Assembly (NCBI GenBank): GCA_900553845.1
Contig: USEW01000011.1
Coordinates: 1 to 20,252 of the forward strand
DNA from: an uncultured bacterium
GTDB taxonomy: Bacteria; Cyanobacteriota; Vampirovibrionia; Gastranaerophilales; Gastranaerophilaceae
DNA: 20,252 nt
Direction of reading: 5' to 3'
Shown here: piece after piece, positions 1 to 7,510 of the stretch
Numbering within the stretch: the stretch's first letter is position 1
How the letters are laid out: each line of letters begins with the position of its first letter
Made by a program: the position numbers and the translations under genes
The notes under the pieces: model-generated
Databases searched by the model: none
Seen by the model: only the letters and a program-made list of their open reading frames with translations
What the model was told of the DNA's origin: nothing

Positions 1-61
1 TTCTTAGTTCTTTTATTCTATTCCCTAATTTTTTAAGTTCTTCATCTTTATTTATGGACAT
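1..61 (-). CDS. XRE-family HTH regulator, N-terminal fragment (cut by window edge)
   Basis: An ATG at 61-59 on the minus strand opens a frame that runs to the window edge. Its first 20 residues are MSINKDEELKKLGNRIKELR. Residues 8-20 (ELKKLGNRIKELR) are identical to a segment near the start of the neighbouring XRE protein at 116-334, so this is a tandem paralogue. By homology the missing part should be a Cro/C1-type helix-turn-helix DNA-binding domain. No Shine-Dalgarno is visible. The upstream DNA (62-115) copies the layout upstream of the neighbour: an operator palindrome, then a GCATTAAAATT box just before the ATG. Only the start is seen, so length and integrity are unknown. Confidence 0.7.
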   Translation of the reverse strand, partial: MSINKDEELKKLGNRIKELR

Positions 62-94
62 AATAAAATTTTAATGCCAAATGTTATTAAAATT

Positions 95-108
95 TTGCAT
101 CTATGCAA
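95..108. promoter_or_regulatory. Operator palindrome, copy 1 (TTGCAT-CT-ATGCAA)
   Basis: This 6+2+6 inverted repeat lies about 35 bases upstream of the partial XRE gene at 1-61. The same palindrome occurs twice in the 329-385 region. Its position directly downstream of the second XRE gene and ahead of the first suggests it is the first gene's own operator, bound by one or both XRE proteins. Binding is inferred; the repeat itself is seen. Confidence 0.6.
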
Positions 109-115
109 TAAAAAT

Positions 116-334
116 TCAAAATTTTAACATCTCCGATAAATCCATTTTTAGAGATTTTGCAATAATTAATAAACTTAAATATTTTGGTTCAACAAGTCCT
201 CTTTCAAGGCGACTTATACTAGACGGGTCAAGACCATTACGATAGGCAAGTGCACTCATTGTTAATTTTTGCTTCATACGAAGTTCCTTAATACGATTCC
301 CAAGTTTCTTTAATTCATAATTATTTTCTTGCAT
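116..334 (-). CDS. XRE-family (Cro/C1-type) HTH transcriptional regulator
   Basis: This is a 72-residue, single-domain DNA-binding protein. It reads LGNRIKELRMKQKLTMSALA, then a turn (RNGLDPSS), then a recognition helix (SISRLERGLVEPK) and a closing helix (LLIIAKSLKMDLSEML). This is the HTH_3 pattern, and no effector domain is present. I chose the ATG at 334. A longer frame to 382 needs a TTG start and would add 16 residues encoded by the operator DNA, absent from the paralogue. The ATG lies inside an operator palindrome and has no Shine-Dalgarno. A TAAAAT hexamer sits 7 bases before the ATG, which would give a leaderless or nearly leaderless mRNA. It is divergent from the LuxR-like gene at 407, with the operators between. 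It is likely an autoregulated repressor; its targets are unknown. Confidence 0.85.
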   Translation of the reverse strand: MQENNYELKKLGNRIKELRMKQKLTMSALAYRNGLDPSSISRLERGLVEPKYLSLLIIAKSLKMDLSEMLKF

Positions 335-342
335 ACATGCAA
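329..342. promoter_or_regulatory. Operator palindrome, copy 2 (TTGCAT-AC-ATGCAA)
   Basis: This inverted repeat is identical in its arms to copies 1 and 3. It overlaps the chosen ATG (334-332) of the XRE gene. A protein bound here would block the start of that gene, consistent with negative autoregulation. Confidence 0.6.
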
Positions 343-365
343 TTTTAATGCTAAAATCAAAAAAA

Positions 366-385
366 ATTTTGCATACATGCAAAAT
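366..385. promoter_or_regulatory. Operator palindrome, copy 3 (9+2+9 inverted repeat)
   Basis: The arms ATTTTGCAT and ATGCAAAAT surround a central AC. This is the longest of the three copies. It ends 10 bases before the Shine-Dalgarno (AAGGA, 395-399) of the plus-strand LuxR-like gene. It also lies upstream of the XRE gene on the other strand, so it could control both directions. Confidence 0.6.
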
Positions 386-406
386 AGCTATTTAAAGGAA
401 TATTTT

Positions 407-646
407 ATGAAATACGATATAGACAGCGAATTTTTTGAATTACAAAATGACAGAATCTTTTATCAGCTAATTACAGGGCTTTCATATCGTGATATTGCTA
501 ATAAATACTATTTAAGAAATAAAAATAAATTTGTCTACAAAGTCAGAAAACTAATGTCAAAATACAATATCCAAAACCGCAGGCAACTCGTGTTCTGGGC
601 TTTTAAAAAAGAATTAGTTAATGAAGATAAAATAATCAACTTGTAA
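407..646 (+). CDS. Small LuxR/GerE-like HTH protein
   Basis: This is a 79-residue protein. The middle and C-terminal half (QLITGLSYRDIANKYY, then KFVYKVRKLMSKYNIQNRRQ, then LVFWAFKK) fits the four-helix LuxR/GerE DNA-binding fold. In that fold a G-L-S-x-x-x-I-A helix is followed by a recognition helix and a closing L-x-V-x-N-R-x-Q-like segment. There is no receiver or ligand domain, so it is an orphan DNA-binding module. I chose the ATG at 407 because AAGGA lies 7 bases upstream; an in-frame upstream extension would have to be read from the operator palindromes. The next gene starts 4 bases after the stop, so the two likely form an operon under the divergent XRE control region. Target genes are unknown; adhE lies downstream on the same strand. 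Confidence 0.6.
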   Translation: MKYDIDSEFFELQNDRIFYQLITGLSYRDIANKYYLRNKNKFVYKVRKLMSKYNIQNRRQLVFWAFKKELVNEDKIINL

Positions 647-650
647 AATA

Positions 651-854
651 ATGTCAAAAAAACTAACCATTTTTGAAAAAGAAATTATGATGATGCTGAT
701 TGAAGGACGAAATTATAAGTTTATAATGGAATGGTTTGATTTAAGTTATAAGGAATATAAATTGGCTAAATCTAATATTTTTAAAAAATTAAATATTAAA
801 CGCTCATCTGAATTATTTAAAATTGCAATCGAATTAAAACTATTAAATAAATAG
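651..854 (+). CDS. Second small LuxR/GerE-like HTH protein
   Basis: This is a 67-residue protein that begins MSKKLTIFEKEIMMMLIEGR. The layout resembles a bare LuxR/GerE domain: L-T-x-x-E-x-x-I-x-x-L-x-x-G, then a putative recognition helix (YKEYKLAKSNIFKKLNI), then K-R-S-S-E-L-F-K-I-A-I. The LTxxExEI opening is more typical of the family than in its neighbour, but the central helix is divergent. It starts 4 bases after the stop of the previous gene and has no clear Shine-Dalgarno, which suggests translational coupling. The pair could form a heterodimer; that is speculative. No terminator is visible between its stop and adhE 108 bases downstream. Confidence 0.6.
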   Translation: MSKKLTIFEKEIMMMLIEGRNYKFIMEWFDLSYKEYKLAKSNIFKKLNIKRSSELFKIAIELKLLNK

Positions 855-962
855 CAAACCAAATAACATTACTCCCACAAATTGCCAATATTGAGCATGA
901 AATAAAAATCTGCAAATGATAAACTCACAAAATAAAGACATAATTATTAGGGTTATTTAAAA

Positions 963-3554
963 ATGGATAATAATCAAAATGAAATAAAAGAACTTGACAA
1001 CTTGATTCAAAAAGTTAAAGAAGCTCAAAAAATATATTCAAAATTTAGTCAAAACAATGTGAATGAAATATTTTATTATGCAGCCAAAAAAGCTAACGAA
1101 ATGAGAATACCATTGGCACAAATGGCAATTGATGAAACTAAAATGGGGATTATGGAAGATAAAGTTATAAAAAACCATTTTGCCTCGGAGTTTATTTATA
1201 ATAAGTACAAATGTACTAAAACTTGCGGTGAAATATTTTGCGATAATGTTAACGGTATTAAAATAATAGCTGAACCGCTTGGCATTATTGCAGGGATTGT
1301 GCCAACAACAAACCCAACTTCAACTGCTATATTTAAAGCATTAATTGCATTAAAAACAAGAAACGGTATAATTTTTTCGCCTCATCCTAATGCAAAAAAC
1401 TCAACAATTGAAGCTTGCAAAATTGTTTTAAATGCAGCAATTGAAGCAGGCGCACCTAAAGACATTATAGGCTGGATTAAAAACCCCACAATTGAATTAT
1501 CCAACGCTTTAATGCACCATAAAGATATTGATGTAATATTGGCAACAGGTGGACCTAATATGGTAAAAGCTGCATATTCAAGCGGCAAACCGGCTTTGGG
1601 TGTGGGGCCAGGTAATGTCCCTGCTTTAATTGATGAAAAAGCTGATATAAGACAGGCTATATCTTCAATAATCCTTTCAAAAACTTTTGATAATGGTATG
1701 ATTTGTGCCTCCGAACAATCTATAATTGCTGTTGAAAGCATCTATAATCAAGTGGTTGAGGAATTGAAGTATAGATGCTGTCATATTTTAAGTGAAGAGG
1801 AAAAACAAAAAGTCGCAAATACAATTTTTATTGATGGAAAAATTAACTCAAAAATAGTCGGACAAAGTGCTTATGATATTGCACAAATGGCAAATATTGA
1901 TGTTGCACCAAATACAAAAATATTAGTTGGCAAAACAACCCTTATTTCACGTGAAGAACCGTTTTCACTTGAAAAACTATCACCTGTTATTGCACTTTAT
2001 AAAGCCTCTGATTTTGAAGACGGTGTAAATATTGCAAAAAACCTTGTATACCTTGCAGGAAAAGGACATACATCATCTTTGCACACAGATTGCCGGTTTG
2101 AGGATAGGATAAATTATTTTAGCGAAAATTTAAACACAGGTCGTATAATAATAAACTCACCATCATCACAAGGTGCAATAGGTGACATATATAACTTTAA
2201 ACTTGACCCTTCCTTGACCTTGGGCTGCGGTTCCTGGGGTAAAAATTCAACAAGCGAAAATGTTAGCATTAAACACCTTCTTAACTATAAAACCGTGGCA
2301 ATTAGACGAGAAAATATGCTCTGGCAACAACTTCCGCCAAAAATATACTTTAAGCGAGGTGCAACAGACCTTGCACTTCAAGAATTAAAAGGTAAAAAAA
2401 GAGCGTTTATTATAACTGACAGATTTTTGTTTAATGAAGGTGTTGTTTTTAATATTACAAAAGTGTTGGAAGATATCAATGTTGATTACCAAATATTTTT
2501 TGACATAAATCCGGATCCTGATATCAAAACGGTTAATGAAGCTTTAAATATAGCTTCAACGTATGAACCCGATGTGATAATAGCACTTGGCGGCGGCTCA
2601 CCTATTGATGCAGCAAAACTTGTATGGTTATTGCATGAACAAGGTCAAACACAATTTGATGATATAGCACTTCGTTTTATGGATATACGCAAACGTATTT
2701 GTAAAATTGAACCGTTAGGTAAAAAGGCAATGTTTGTAGCTATACCAACAACTTCAGGAACAGGTTCAGAAGTTACACCATTTACAATAATAACAAATAC
2801 TAAAACTCATATAAAATATGCAATAGCCGATTATGCACTTACACCAAATATGGCAATTATTGACCCTAATTTTGTAGATAATATGCCAAAAACTTTAACG
2901 GCATCATCAGGTTTTGATGCTTTAGTCCATTCAATTGAAGCATACGCAAGTATGTTGGCTACAAATTTTACCAATTCAAATGCTCTGGAAGCTATAAAAC
3001 TAATATTTAAATATTTAAAACGCTCATACGACAATGGAAAAAGTGATCCCCTTGCACGTGAAAAAATGCACTATGCCGCAACCATTTCAGGTATGGCTTT
3101 TGCAAATTCATTTTTGGGCATCTGTCATTCGCTTGCACATAAGCTTGGAGCTGCCTTCAATATTCCGCATGGTGTCTCAAACGCTATGCTTATTTGTCAG
3201 GTTATAAAATATAATTCAAATATTTGCCCCACAAAAATGGGACTTTTTCCGCAGTATAAATATCCCGATGCTTTAAACAGATATTGTCAGATAGCAGACG
3301 AACTTTGTATAAGTGGAGAAAATGAAAATCAAAAAGTTGATAATTTAATAAACGAAATACAAAAGCTTAAAGTTGATGTTGATTTACCTCTATCAATAAA
3401 AGACTATGGAATAACTGAAAATGATTTTTATTCAAAACTTGATGAAATTGCATTTCTTGCATTTGATGACCAATGTACAACAGCTAATCCTGTCTATCCA
3501 ATGATAGAAGAACTAAAACAAATTTTAATTGATGCATATTGGGGGAATATATAA
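963..3554 (+). CDS. adhE: Bifunctional aldehyde-alcohol dehydrogenase AdhE
   Basis: An 863-residue protein (E. coli AdhE has 891) that converts acetyl-CoA to acetaldehyde and then ethanol with two NADH, in cytoplasmic assemblies called spirosomes. The N-terminal CoA-acylating aldehyde dehydrogenase half has GIVPTTNPTSTAIFKALIAL at 111-130 and the catalytic Cys248 in FDNGMICASEQ. A linker leads to the iron-dependent alcohol dehydrogenase half, with the GGGSPIDAAK nucleotide motif (543-552) and PTTSGTGSEVTPF (595-607). Its predicted iron ligands are Asp652, His656, His722 and His736, each one residue from the E. coli numbering. All key residues are present, so it should be active and points to mixed-acid or ethanol fermentation. 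The Shine-Dalgarno is weak (AGGG near 949-952), and I see no clear promoter or Rex site in 855-962. It converges on the metalloregulator gene, with 4 bases between the stops. Confidence 0.96.
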   Translation: MDNNQNEIKELDNLIQKVKEAQKIYSKFSQNNVNEIFYYAAKKANEMRIPLAQMAIDETKMGIMEDKVIKNHFASEFIYNKYKCTKTCGEIFCDNVNGIKIIAEPLGIIAGIVPTTNPTSTAIFKALIALKTRNGIIFSPHPNAKNSTIEACKIVLNAAIEAGAPKDIIGWIKNPTIELSNALMHHKDIDVILATGGPNMVKAAYSSGKPALGVGPGNVPALIDEKADIRQAISSIILSKTFDNGMICASEQSIIAVESIYNQVVEELKYRCCHILSEEEKQKVANTIFIDGKINSKIVGQSAYDIAQMANIDVAPNTKILVGKTTLISREEPFSLEKLSPVIALYKASDFEDGVNIAKNLVYLAGKGHTSSLHTDCRFEDRINYFSENLNTGRIIINSPSSQGAIGDIYNFKLDPSLTLGCGSWGKNSTSENVSIKHLLNYKTVAIRRENMLWQQLPPKIYFKRGATDLALQELKGKKRAFIITDRFLFNEGVVFNITKVLEDINVDYQIFFDINPDPDIKTVNEALNIASTYEPDVIIALGGGSPIDAAKLVWLLHEQGQTQFDDIALRFMDIRKRICKIEPLGKKAMFVAIPTTSGTGSEVTPFTIITNTKTHIKYAIADYALTPNMAIIDPNFVDNMPKTLTASSGFDALVHSIEAYASMLATNFTNSNALEAIKLIFKYLKRSYDNGKSDPLAREKMHYAATISGMAFANSFLGICHSLAHKLGAAFNIPHGVSNAMLICQVIKYNSNICPTKMGLFPQYKYPDALNRYCQIADELCISGENENQKVDNLINEIQKLKVDVDLPLSIKDYGITENDFYSKLDEIAFLAFDDQCTTANPVYPMIEELKQILIDAYWGNI

Positions 3555-3558
3555 TAAA

Positions 3559-4008
3559 CTATTTTTCCAAAAAAACTTTGAGATTTTTAAAATATTCATC
3601 ATTATTTTTTGAGTATTTTTCGTTAAATTCAATATATTTAGTAAACTTATTAAAAGCATGTTCTGAAATAATATGCTCAATTTGACAAGCGTTTTGGTTG
3701 GCTTCATCGTCATTTAGGTTTAAAACATTTTTAAAAAAGTTATATAAAATCTTATGTTTTTTAATAACTTTTTTAGCAATAACTTCACCCTCTTTTGTTA
3801 AAGTTAAAACGTCATATCTTCCATAGTTAACAAGACCTTTGCTTGCAAGAGATTTTAAAGCTTCAGTAACAGAAGAACGCCCAACATTTAGAAACCTTGC
3901 AACCTCAATAGCTTTGACAGCCTGTTTTTCTTCAATAATTAAATATATAGCTTCCAAGTAGTCTTCCAAACTTGCAGATATTTTTTTCTTTGTCTGATTT
4001 GAAACCAT
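3559..4008 (-). CDS. DtxR/MntR-family metal-dependent transcriptional repressor
   Basis: A 149-residue protein with an N-terminal winged helix (SLEDYLEAIYLI, VKAIEVARFL, SSVTEALKSLASKGLV, wing YGRYDVLTLT) and a helical metal-binding and dimerisation domain. It lacks the C-terminal SH3-like domain of DtxR, like MntR. Aligned to MntR, the metal-site residues are Asp16, Glu19, His85, Cys108, Glu111 and His112. Asp16 matches the manganese-type MntR, while Cys108 in C-x-x-E-H matches the iron-type DtxR/IdeR. The metal (Mn or Fe) therefore cannot be assigned. The ATG at 4008 has no Shine-Dalgarno and lies where the predicted promoter would start transcription. It converges on adhE. No metal transporter gene is in the window. 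Confidence 0.9.
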   Translation of the reverse strand: MVSNQTKKKISASLEDYLEAIYLIIEEKQAVKAIEVARFLNVGRSSVTEALKSLASKGLVNYGRYDVLTLTKEGEVIAKKVIKKHKILYNFFKNVLNLNDDEANQNACQIEHIISEHAFNKFTKYIEFNEKYSKNNDEYFKNLKVFLEK

Positions 4009-4044
4009 AAGTTTTATTTTAACTTTAGTTTAAGCTATTGTCAA
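4009..4044 (-). promoter_or_regulatory. Sigma-70-type promoter with operator for the metalloregulator gene
   Basis: On the minus strand, TTGACA (4044-4039) and TAAAAT (4021-4016) are separated by exactly 17 bases. Transcription should start about 7 bases past the -10 box, at 4009 or 4010, directly before the ATG at 4008. This predicts a leaderless mRNA. An imperfect 16-base palindrome, TTTAACTTTAGTTTAA (4018-4033, plus strand), covers the spacer and the -10 box. That is where an autoregulatory repressor of this family would bind. The boxes are seen; regulation is inferred. Confidence 0.7.
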
Positions 4045-4055
4045 CTTTTTATACT

Positions 4056-7000
4056 TTATGATAATGCAGCAAACAACTCACTATATTGATTTGAACTTTG
4101 ATTAAACATCTGCTCAATTATTTTGTAATCAGCTTCCAATTTAGCCATAAGTTCATCATTCTTAGCTTTTAACGATGAAATTTTATTATTGTATTCCTCA
4201 AGTTTTAAATTGCTGCTTGAATAAATACTTGCAAATTTACCTTTGACAAAAAGGTCAATTGAGGAGGTAATTTGATTTGACACTTTTGATAAATAATTTG
4301 TGACAGTTTCTGTATTTTCATCTAATGCCGTTAAAAATCTATCAGTATCTAATTTTAAAATTGATGTATTTAAACTGCTATCATACCCAAAAGTTAATCC
4401 AATTGTTGAACCATAAGTTGTATCGACTTGATTAATTATGTTATTAAAACCTTTAACAAGTTCATTAATAGCTAATTTATCAGTATATGAAGTAGACGTG
4501 CTTGAAAGTTTATTTATTTTGCTTACTTGTTCCGCTACATCATTATATGCAGCAACAAATTCGTTAATAATTTTTTTGTTATTTTCATCAATCTGGGCAT
4601 TTACACTATTTATTATATCCTCAATTCCATCAAGCGAACCGCCTTCACTTGTTGTTGCTTCAATTTTGATATTTGTTGTTCTTGTATCACCAACAGCAAA
4701 GTCTTCATCATCTTTTATTTCAAATTTAACACTTCCTATTTCATTTCCTTCTTCATCAACTTCGGTTATGGTATAATAAAATTTGTTATCAGTTTTATCT
4801 TTTTGAATATTTATAAGTGGAAGTTCATTGCCATCTTTAGTTACTAAAAGTTGCATTTCATTATCGTTTATTTTTGTTATTTCAAGATTATAATTATTGC
4901 TGCTTAATGTGCCTGTTTTTTCAACCATCTCAATTACGTTTGTTGCACCTGAAAGATTTGGAATTGTTATATCAGGAACTGCTGCTGTTGCTTCATTAAC
5001 GGTTACAGCATAAGTGCCCAATTTTAATATATCCATATTAAAAGAACCAATCATAACACTTGAATCGTTTGTTGACATATTTTTTACAATAGTTGAAAAT
5101 GAAACACCCGTAGTATTACCAGAAGCATCCAAAATATTTGATGAAGTAACTCCTCCAATATTATAACTGTTACCATCTTTATCCATAACAGTAACGGAAA
5201 TAGTATCTGGCAAGGTTTGTTTGGCTTTATCAAGTTCATACCTATCATTATATAAACCTATATTTTTAAGCAATTCATTTATACCACTATCATCATCTTC
5301 CTGAGTTGTTATATCAATATAGCTTAACTCATTATCAGTTCTTGTTAGTGCTAACCCAATATTACTATTAGCATTATAAAAATCTTCTTTATAAATATTT
5401 GCTTTTATACTTATATTTGCATTATTAATTGCATCACTTAAATCCTGTATTGACCAACTTTTTTTAATATCAATGTTAACTCCATTTATCGAAATAGTTG
5501 TATCTTCTTTTAACCCCAAAGCAGACAAATTTTTATAATAATTAACACTTTCATCATCTGCAATATCTATGTTATATAGATATTCATTTATAACAGGTTT
5601 AAGCATACCTGTAATTTTGCTTGAACCACTCACTTTAATCTCTTTATTTGCAATACCGCTACTGTTAATAAAATTCTTTGAATCAGAATCATAGGTAAAA
5701 CCAAGACCTTCCATAAATGATTTAAATTCTTGAACTGTAGTATTTTCATTAATCTCAAAAGTATTATCTACTCCATTAATATTTATTACTAAATCTCCTG
5801 CTGTAATTAAATGGTCATAGGAAAAATCATGAACAGAATAATCCATTAATCTATCTTTAATTTCTGGTGGAGCATCAGCACCTGTTTTGGCATTAAATTT
5901 AATTGTAACTTCAGGACTATTAGATGGTGTTGCAAAATCTACACCTAATAAATCAGTTAAAAAAGCATTGTTAATAGAATCAGAACGACCTTCAATATTT
6001 GTTATATCTACTTTTTTATCACTTGTTAATAAACCTAATTCATTTAAAACATTCTCTACAGTATCTCCTGACTGAACAGTATATGAATGTGTAGAACCAC
6101 TTTTATCAATATATGAATATGTCTTCCCAGGGTCAAGTGTTTGCCTAAGCTGCTTCTCATTAAGATTGACTTCCATAGTATAATCTGACATATTATAGTG
6201 AGCTAAAATACTAGAATCAATATTACTTCCAGCTATATCTAAACTTGTATGCAATTGATTTCGATAATACGTGTCAGTAAAACTATATAAACTTGCTTTT
6301 ACAGTTATTGAATCCTCATTAACTATCGTCGAAGTCTCTAAGGATATATAACCATTATATGAAGAATTTCCTATTATTTCGTCACCATAAGTATTTTCAC
6401 CACCAATAGTTGTATTAATTGATGAACTGTAAACATCTCCTGTGTTTGTAAAACTAAGATTTAAATTACCATCCATTCCAATTTCATCAAAATTAGTATG
6501 AAACCCTCCGAAGCTTGCTGTATCTATAATTCCATTGCTTATTTCATTAATTGCAGAATTTAAACCCAAAATATCAAGAGCATTACAACTACTTTCATTT
6601 GAACTTGTAAAATTTATATCTTGATATCCCAAACTTGTATCCAATTTAATGCTAATTCTGGATGAGTATAATGATGCACTATTAATTCCATCAATATTTG
6701 AAAGTTGAGATATAAAATCATCAACAGTCGTATTTTGATTTATCTCAATGTTTGAAGATTTACCACCAACTTTAACTGTAATCGTTTCAGTTTTTGAATC
6801 GTTATCATATCCTGCTAATTCAGATATTTTTTGCCTACCAATTTGACCTGAATTAAATTTAATATTATCAAAACTAATTGAAGAGTTAGCTTTAACCGCA
6901 TTGCCTTCAACTTTTATTGTGTAATCACCAGCGGCAAAAGTTCCTTCATAATTGCTTGTCTGAATAGCAGTTCCATCTTTTGAAGTGACACCGGATGGTT

Positions 7001-7346
7001 TTGCAGCCTGTCCTTTTATTATAAAATCATTAGTTACGGTAACGAGAGACGAGCTGCCTGATGATACATTAATATTGGCATTTACTCTATTTTTTAATCC
7101 TGTTAAATTTTGTGCTTTTGTAGATAAAGTTGCAAGCTGCGATTTTAAATTATCTAAATATCCTATTTTGTTTGTTAATTGATTTGCATTGGCTTCATAT
7201 TTTGATATTAAATTTTTATTTAAAGAATTTGCTTTATCAAGCATATTTGACTTAATTATATTAAGCAAAGAGCTGCTTCCCGAACCAGATGAACTACCCC
7301 ATAGAGCTTGTGCTGCGTATTGGTTATAAGTTAAAAGGGATGACAT
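4056..7346 (-). CDS. fliD: FliD-like flagellar hook-associated protein 2 (filament cap), enlarged
   Basis: FliD caps the growing flagellar filament and helps flagellin fold at the tip. The 1096-residue protein has no signal peptide, as expected for export through the flagellar type III system. The N-terminal part has a helical, coiled-coil-like stretch (about 28-90), followed by the GDYTIKVEGNAV segment typical of FliD_N. Several flagellin-IN-like segments follow (TTVDDFISQLSNIDGINSAS; WSIQDLSDAINNANISIKAN). The C-terminal ~180 residues (FVAAYNDVAEQV onward) end in a heptad-rich helix and FNQSSNQYSELFAAL, as in FliD_C. It is much longer than typical FliD (about 450-700), with the extra mass in the central, surface-exposed domains. 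GGAG at 7360-7357 supports the ATG at 7346. No other flagellar gene is in the window. A surface adhesin with FliD-like ends is the main alternative. Confidence 0.75.
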   Translation of the reverse strand: MSSLLTYNQYAAQALWGSSSGSGSSSLLNIIKSNMLDKANSLNKNLISKYEANANQLTNKIGYLDNLKSQLATLSTKAQNLTGLKNRVNANINVSSGSSSLVTVTNDFIIKGQAAKPSGVTSKDGTAIQTSNYEGTFAAGDYTIKVEGNAVKANSSISFDNIKFNSGQIGRQKISELAGYDNDSKTETITVKVGGKSSNIEINQNTTVDDFISQLSNIDGINSASLYSSRISIKLDTSLGYQDINFTSSNESSCNALDILGLNSAINEISNGIIDTASFGGFHTNFDEIGMDGNLNLSFTNTGDVYSSSINTTIGGENTYGDEIIGNSSYNGYISLETSTIVNEDSITVKASLYSFTDTYYRNQLHTSLDIAGSNIDSSILAHYNMSDYTMEVNLNEKQLRQTLDPGKTYSYIDKSGSTHSYTVQSGDTVENVLNELGLLTSDKKVDITNIEGRSDSINNAFLTDLLGVDFATPSNSPEVTIKFNAKTGADAPPEIKDRLMDYSVHDFSYDHLITAGDLVININGVDNTFEINENTTVQEFKSFMEGLGFTYDSDSKNFINSSGIANKEIKVSGSSKITGMLKPVINEYLYNIDIADDESVNYYKNLSALGLKEDTTISINGVNIDIKKSWSIQDLSDAINNANISIKANIYKEDFYNANSNIGLALTRTDNELSYIDITTQEDDDSGINELLKNIGLYNDRYELDKAKQTLPDTISVTVMDKDGNSYNIGGVTSSNILDASGNTTGVSFSTIVKNMSTNDSSVMIGSFNMDILKLGTYAVTVNEATAAVPDITIPNLSGATNVIEMVEKTGTLSSNNYNLEITKINDNEMQLLVTKDGNELPLINIQKDKTDNKFYYTITEVDEEGNEIGSVKFEIKDDEDFAVGDTRTTNIKIEATTSEGGSLDGIEDIINSVNAQIDENNKKIINEFVAAYNDVAEQVSKINKLSSTSTSYTDKLAINELVKGFNNIINQVDTTYGSTIGLTFGYDSSLNTSILKLDTDRFLTALDENTETVTNYLSKVSNQITSSIDLFVKGKFASIYSSSNLKLEEYNNKISSLKAKNDELMAKLEADYKIIEQMFNQSSNQYSELFAALS

Positions 7347-7447
7347 TTCACAAATTCTCCAAACTTCTTACATATTTATAATTCCACAATTCTTGTAGTA
7401 GTAAACATAGTGTTAAGTTTTATAAATTTTACTTTTTTAAAAACTAA

Positions 7448-7456
7448 TGATATAAT
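7448..7456 (+). promoter_or_regulatory. Extended -10 promoter element TGATATAAT (upstream of predicted RNA)
   Basis: TGATATAAT is a perfect extended -10 box, identical to the one before the HD-GYP gene at 7752-7760. Transcription from it would begin near 7463 and cross the structured segment. No convincing -35 box is seen. A second -10-like box, TATAAA at 7499-7504, would give a start near 7511. Confidence 0.4.
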
Positions 7457-7510
7457 TCTTATTAGCTTTATATGGGTTCAATTTTGTTCCTACATTTTTA
7501 TAAATAGGGT

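Noticed and set aside
335..382. N-terminal extension of the XRE protein from a TTG codon at 382
   Set aside because: The added residues come from the operator palindromes, the paralogue lacks them, and an ATG is available at 334.
329..406. N-terminal extension of the first LuxR-like protein
   Set aside because: It would also be read from the palindromes; the ATG at 407 has a proper Shine-Dalgarno.
855..962. Rex operator or promoter before adhE
   Set aside because: No TTGTGA-type inverted repeat and no convincing -35/-10 pair could be found by eye.
963..3554. AdhE truncated relative to E. coli
   Set aside because: The 28-residue difference is spread over loops and termini; all catalytic and metal residues are present at nearly identical positions.
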